A stretch of DNA of 64,000 nt from Mauremys mutica (lineage: Eukaryota > Chordata > Testudines > Geoemydidae): positions 72,584,618-72,648,617 of the forward strand of contig NC_059080.1 in assembly GCF_020497125.1 (NCBI RefSeq). The letters run 5' to 3'. The notes below the pieces were generated by a model. The model was not told where the DNA came from, did not search any database, and worked only from the letters and a program-made list of their open reading frames with translations. Numbering within the stretch: position 1 is the stretch's first letter; each line of letters opens with the position of its first letter. The translations under genes were made by a program, and so were the position numbers. Below, piece after piece: positions 59,813 to 64,000 of this stretch.

Positions 59813-59898
59813 CTCATAGAATCATAGAATATCAGGGTTGGAAGGAACTTCAGGAGGTCATCCAGTCCAAACCCCAGCTCAAAGCAGGACCAGTACTT
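59813..59898 (-). repeat. CR1 3' tail, minus strand
   Basis: Reads TCATAGAATCATAGAATATC then GGTTGGAAGGAACTTCAGGA, the reverse of a CR1 3' end, with two tail repeat units. About 85 bp only. Confidence 0.85.
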
Positions 59899-59903
59899 GG
59901 GGT

Positions 59904-59998
59904 GCAGGGGAATAGCTCAGTGGTTTGAGCACTGGCCTGCTAAACCCAGGTGAGTTCAATCCTTAAAGGGAGGGCCATTTAGGGATTTGGGGCAAAAA
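59904..59998 (+). repeat. tRNA-derived SINE head
   Basis: A-box TAGCTCAGTGGTTTGAGC at 59913-59930 and B-box GGTGAGTTCAATCC at 59949-59962, with TGCTAAACCC between, as in the SINE at 33820. It ends in GGGCAAAAAAAACC. It abuts the CR1 tail, which points the other way. Confidence 0.8.
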
Positions 59999-60336
59999 AA
60001 ACCTCATCCCTAGCCCCACCCCAGAGCCTACACCCCCAGCCAGAGCCTGTACCCCTTCCTGCACCAACCACTCGTTCTTAGCCTGGAGCACCCTCCTACA
60101 CTCCAAACTCCTCAGCCCCATCCCAGCCCTGATCCCCATCCTGCCCTCCGAACCCCTCGGTCCCAGCCCTGAGCCCCCCTCCCACCCCCAGAACTCCTCA
60201 TTTCTGGCCCCACACCTCCAGCCAGAGCCCTCACCCCCTCCCGCACCCCAGCCCCAATTTTGTGAGCATTCATGGCCTGCCATACAATTTCTATTCCCAG
60301 ATGTGGCCCTCGGGCCAAATAGTCTGCCCACCCATG

Positions 60337-61410
60337 GTCTAAAGGTGCAGTATATGGGGTGGTGGTGTTTGTTGTTGTTTTGTACAGACCATTTTAGCTC
60401 AGCACACAGTTTTAAAAATAATTAAAATACAGTACTATTCTATATTGGATACAGGAGTCTGCTTAATTTAGTCCTATTTTAACTTGGCCCTCTTTGAGGG
60501 TGATAGAACAACTTTATATAATTACTCACCAGATTCAGTGAATTTCAGAAAAAATATGTAATTTGCCCTTTGGTTTCTACAGCTCCATGCCAACAAAATA
60601 TTTGGATCTTTGCTTGTATTTGGAGATATGTAGTGGAAGTACTATTTGGGTTTTTTTAATTTTGCTGAAGACTTCCTAAGACATTTAGTTTTGTCATGAA
60701 ATGGCTAAAAGGTACATATGCTGCAAAATGTTTTACATGAATAGGCTGCTTTACCTGATAAAATGAAAGGAAATGAACTGTTTTCACTGTATAATTGCCC
60801 TTTTGCCACTGCTTTTGTGAAGACTCTTTGGATAAATAGTTCCTTTAAAAACTCTAGTTAAGTGTTCAGTGGAAATAGTTATTTCCCATTACTTGAACTG
60901 AGGAAGGAAATACTTTGTGCCAGTGTGCCAGATAATTTGGTATAATGGCTTTTCAAATAGCAATCAGTGCAAAAGCTATCTACCTTTTAATTTTCTATTT
61001 TTTAAACATTCTTCAGCGCCTTTATTGTTCTCTTAAACATTAATTTTGTTTAGCATTTAAAGGGACATATTAACTTGTTTTCAAGCAGAAGTTTAATTTT
61101 ACCTAGCACTGTTACTTGTCGCATCCAAGGTACTGAGTACAATTAAAGAGAGATTTCTTCCTCCAGTTTGTTTACTGTTTGTATAGTCCTTTTTCACTGT
61201 TTTCATTACATGAGTAGTTTCCCTTTATTTGTTTGGGTCTTTCGTACAGCATCAAAGGAGAACAAAGAATTTTAAAAATTATAGTACATTTGCCACTTTG
61301 TGTTTGGGATGTTAAACAACTTGAATTTTTTAAAGATTAGATTGAAGTTGTCTCTTATTAAAAGAAATATGTAATGCTTCCATGGGAAAGTCAGTTTCTT
61401 ACATTATCAC
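60337..61410. other. RASA2 intron 3 sequence, nothing recognised
   Basis: AT-rich; no repeats or exons found before the exon 4 acceptor. Confidence 0.4.
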
Positions 61411-61425
61411 ACTCTTTTTCTGTAG

Positions 61426-61520
61426 GAAAGGTAGCAATCAAAAAAGAGGACTTATGCAAATATACCAGCAAAGAGACATGGTTTTTGCTTCAGCCTGTTG
61501 ATTCTAATTCAGAGGTCCAG
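61426..61520 (+). CDS. RASA2: RASA2 exon 4 (end of first C2 domain); gene continues beyond the window
   Basis: 95 bp between TTTTTCTGTAG and CAG|GTAACT. It reads GKVAIKKEDLCKYTSKETWF then LLQPVDSNSEVQ, closing the first C2 domain (residue 127 of the reconstructed product), and ends on a codon boundary. Intron 3 is 2,194 bp. I looked for the next exon, expected to begin G-K-V-H-L-E-like, up to 64000 and did not find it, so intron 4 is at least 2.5 kb. The second C2, RasGAP and PH domains lie to the right of the window. Confidence 0.95.
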
Positions 61521-61719
61521 GTAACTATTAATGTTAAAATTTAAAGAAAAAATGTTACATATATGGTAAAAGTTAAATGTTTTTAGGAATTACAGAAAAC
61601 TTTGCCAGATGGATGGGGAGCACCTGGGTAATTTCTGTAACTTTAAGTGCCTGCTTCATTTCTAATAGTAATATCCATGAGTTTCTAAAATGGATATGTT
61701 GTATTGTTTCTCATGACTA

Positions 61720-62131
61720 CTTGTCCCCCCCCCCCCCATTGCTCTATGGAAGATGGGGTAAGCAGGGGGGAGCAGCAGACACCCTGACATTAGCTCCCCC
61801 AATTCCCCCCCCCCCATACAGCAAGCAGGAGTCTCGGGGAGCAGCTCCAAGGCAGAGGGCAGGAGCAGCACATCGCAGTGCGGGAGGGATAGCTGCTGCA
61901 CAGGGAACTTAGAGGAGTGGGGAGCTGAGCAGGGGGCTGCTGGTCAACCCTGGTTCCAACCACCCACCAGCAGCGGGCTGCTCTTCCTGCAAGCAGTGGA
62001 CAAAACAGGCAGCTCCCAAATAAGGTTGGAAGGGAGCATTTCAAAACTTTAAACTAGCATGTTCCCTAATTGATCAGCAACTTAACATCGAAACAAGATT
62101 AACCAGGACGACTAAGTGAGGAGTTGCTGTA
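61720..62131. mobile_element. Probable mariner-like element, right part
   Basis: The right end, reversed, is TACAGCAACTCCTCACTTAG, similar in layout to the end at 841, and is followed by TA. The body is G/C-rich with C runs at 61724 and 61807. The left end could not be placed. Confidence 0.45.
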
Positions 62132-62334
62132 TATGTAATTTGGAATGGTGTTTGAAAGACCTCAGAGTTGGAGTATTTTGAGGTGTCCTTTCTGTGGAGT
62201 GTGTGTGTTTGGTTTTTTTGTTTTTGTTTTGTTAAATACCTGACACTGAGCACATTCCAAAAATAATTTTTCTCTTCTTGAGCCTATGAGTTAAGTTCTG
62301 CTGGCAGTATTGTCTTATCCGCACCTAGAGATGA

Positions 62335-62554
62335 GTTGAATTCTACTGTAAGCAGGGAAATTGCATTAGTCCTCCTTTCAATCTGATGGAGACAATTCAA
62401 CAGGAGGCTCTTGAGAACCTCCTTGAGAACATTGCTGCTGTGATACCGCAGCAGCAGCGTTCTCAAGGAGGTTCTCAAGAGCCTCCTGTTGAATTTTCTC
62501 CATCAGATTGAAAGGAGGACTAATGCAATTTCCCTGCTTACAGTAGAATTCAAC
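62335..62554. repeat. Near-perfect 106-bp inverted repeat with 8-base loop
   Basis: Arms 62335-62440 and 62449-62554 are reverse complements over all 106 positions with only three mismatches (62393/62496, 62431/62458, 62432/62457) and no gaps; the loop is 62441-62448. The arms begin GTTGAATTCTACTGTAAGCA and end GCTGCTG. No target duplication flanks it and the sequence does not match any repeat family in this window. It lies in RASA2 intron 4. Transcribed, it would form one long hairpin. Confidence 0.97.
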
Positions 62555-64000
62555 TTGTATAAAAATCTTAAACTTAGCAGAGTTTTCTCAAACTTACACA
62601 AGGGCAGGACCCACAACCCTTCAGTTAATCTGGTCAGGAGGATTAAACTTTCTGTAAAAGGGGGGAATCTATGGGTGAGATTTTCAAATAGGGTAGACAT
62701 GTTAATGCCCAGAATTATCCACTTGTGCATTGTAATCTTATGCATGTAGAATTACATTACCTGGGCATGCAGGTAGGCACAGAGTTGTGTGCCCAAACTT
62801 GTTGGAAAATCTGTCTTTGTGCAAAGAAACGTCTGAATTAATATCGTATACTATTAGAACAAATCAAAACAATGCTTAATTTAGTGTCTCATTCTCCTCC
62901 CCTCTCTTTCTCTCCCCCCCCCCCCCCGTACCATGTGAGTTCTAATCAACCATAACCTTTTCCTAGAAAGCCATTCAGAAAGTTCATTCCTTCTTTGGTT
63001 TAAGTGGGTATTACACTTGATTCTTACACGTTGAACAGTAGCTTGCTTTTAGCTGTATAATCTACATGTATTAGGCAAATATGAAGCTGTTCATAAACAA
63101 CTTTAGAGTATAGTGTTCTAGATACAGAAAAATAGCAAACTTTGCGCTCTCAAATAACAATGCAGGAAATGTTCACTTCTTCCAAAAGAGGCTTGTAAAT
63201 GCCGCTTTTTCTATACCATCCATTCTTCAGACTATGCACTTAGCCATCTGTTCTCTGCTATTTTCCACCTCACTCACATCCCTAATTCTGAGTGCAGCTG
63301 GATGACATGGCACTGAAGTAGCATATGTTCCTTTTGGTGTATTCAGGATACACTTTTTTGCTCTTGGACTTCTTTTCTTTTATCTTTATTTAATGAAGCT
63401 GTGCTTACCATATGCTTGCTGAATGACCTAAATTTCATACAGAGGCAAAATGTTGGCCATCACTAACATAACATTAACACCTATTTGGGAAATGTCAGCA
63501 ATAGAGATTCTGATTCTAATTAACTATGGAGATGTTTTGGCATACAATTTGCAGATGCAGAAAAACTAGATGGAGTCATGAAGTACTTAATTTTTTTCTT
63601 ACTAACAAGCTTATCTTGATTTCTTTTGCACTATACTACCAGCCAGTGCATTTTACCATTTCTATGGGGAATGCATTATTTGCCACATGGCTTTTAGATA
63701 AGTGAAAATAACTATGCAAAACATCACAGTATTTCAGCAAATTTTGACAATTTCTAGAACAGCTCAAAAATATTGAATATAAACTAGAATTGGAAATATC
63801 ACTGAATCCTGATAAATATTCAGTAGAAAGATAGAGAACCACATGGTAATGTATAGCAAATATCTTTATGAAGTAAAAAGTTCTTGAATTTGCCTTCAGA
63901 GGGGTTAATAAGACTTCTCTAAGGCAAGAAGCTAGTGATGCTGTTAAGATGGAGACAATAGACCTATCTGCAAACCTGTGGTTCCAATAGCTCTATGCTA
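62555..64000. other. RASA2 intron 4 sequence, nothing recognised
   Basis: AT-rich with a C run near 62916. No exon 5 of RASA2 was found; the gene must continue to the right. Confidence 0.45.

Larger units (their letters stand above)
59302..60336. mobile_element. hAT MITE with nested CR1 tail and SINE, in RASA2 intron 3
   Basis: Ends CAGGGGTGGGCAAAC and AGTCTGCCCACCCATG; flanks GTCTAAAA and GTCTAAAG match at seven of eight. CR1 and SINE pieces sit inside at 59813-59995, dividing a C-rich interior of CACCCTCCTGCACCCC units. The long open frames are compositional. Confidence 0.87.

Noticed and set aside
62940..63010. Candidate RASA2 exon 5 (AGAAAGCCATTCAGAAAGTT)
   Set aside because: It does not give the expected continuation of the C2 domain in phase 0 and lacks a convincing donor.
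1..64000. CRISPR arrays, operons, phage or bacterial features
   Set aside because: Introns, CR1, SINEs and BTB zinc-finger genes show this is vertebrate DNA; the spaced repeats seen are transposon ends and microsatellites.

Overview
The window is vertebrate genomic DNA: a single-exon 1,194-codon zinc-finger gene, GT-AG introns, a CpG-island promoter and very dense transposon relics. The mix of repeats (CR1 LINEs ending in ATTCTATG-like tails, tRNA-derived SINEs of the TAGCTCAGTGG type, many hAT-type MITEs with 8-bp target duplications, MITEs with GTCTACAC ends, a Penelope-like element, a Ty3/gypsy-type LTR element and solo LTRs) suggests a sauropsid, most likely a turtle, with a crocodilian as the alternative. 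This species call is an inference from repeat content.

Layout. 1-7189: intron upstream of the ZBTB38 coding exon, holding a nested hAT transposon (1541-5529) with a broken ZMYM-like hAT transposase. 7190-10774: the whole ZBTB38 coding sequence in one exon, then its 3' UTR to at least the AATAAA at 11535. 11541-34900: intergenic DNA, mostly repeats: a minus-strand LINE with a YADD reverse transcriptase, GC-rich palindromic hAT MITEs, a minus-strand CR1 split by two LTR-like insertions, a 2.1-kb GTCTACAC-end element and a plus-strand CR1 carrying a MITE. 34920-35770: CpG-island promoter of RASA2. 35428-61520: exons 1-4 of RASA2 on the plus strand (127 codons, phases agreeing across all joins); the gene runs off the right end. 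RASA2 intron 1 (18.2 kb) holds a degraded LTR retrotransposon with a Penelope-like element and MITEs inside it; introns 2-4 hold more MITEs, a solo LTR ending 80 bp before exon 2, and a near-perfect 106-bp inverted repeat.

The order ZBTB38 then RASA2, same strand, is the same as at human 3q23, so this is a conserved syntenic block. The two genes are not known to form a functional unit: ZBTB38 is a methyl-CpG-binding zinc-finger repressor, RASA2 a Ras GTPase-activating protein. No tRNA, rRNA, CRISPR or bacterial-type feature was seen. The most unusual single structure is the inverted repeat at 62335-62554 (three mismatches in 106 pairs, no gaps, 8-base loop). I found no convincing novel multi-gene system.
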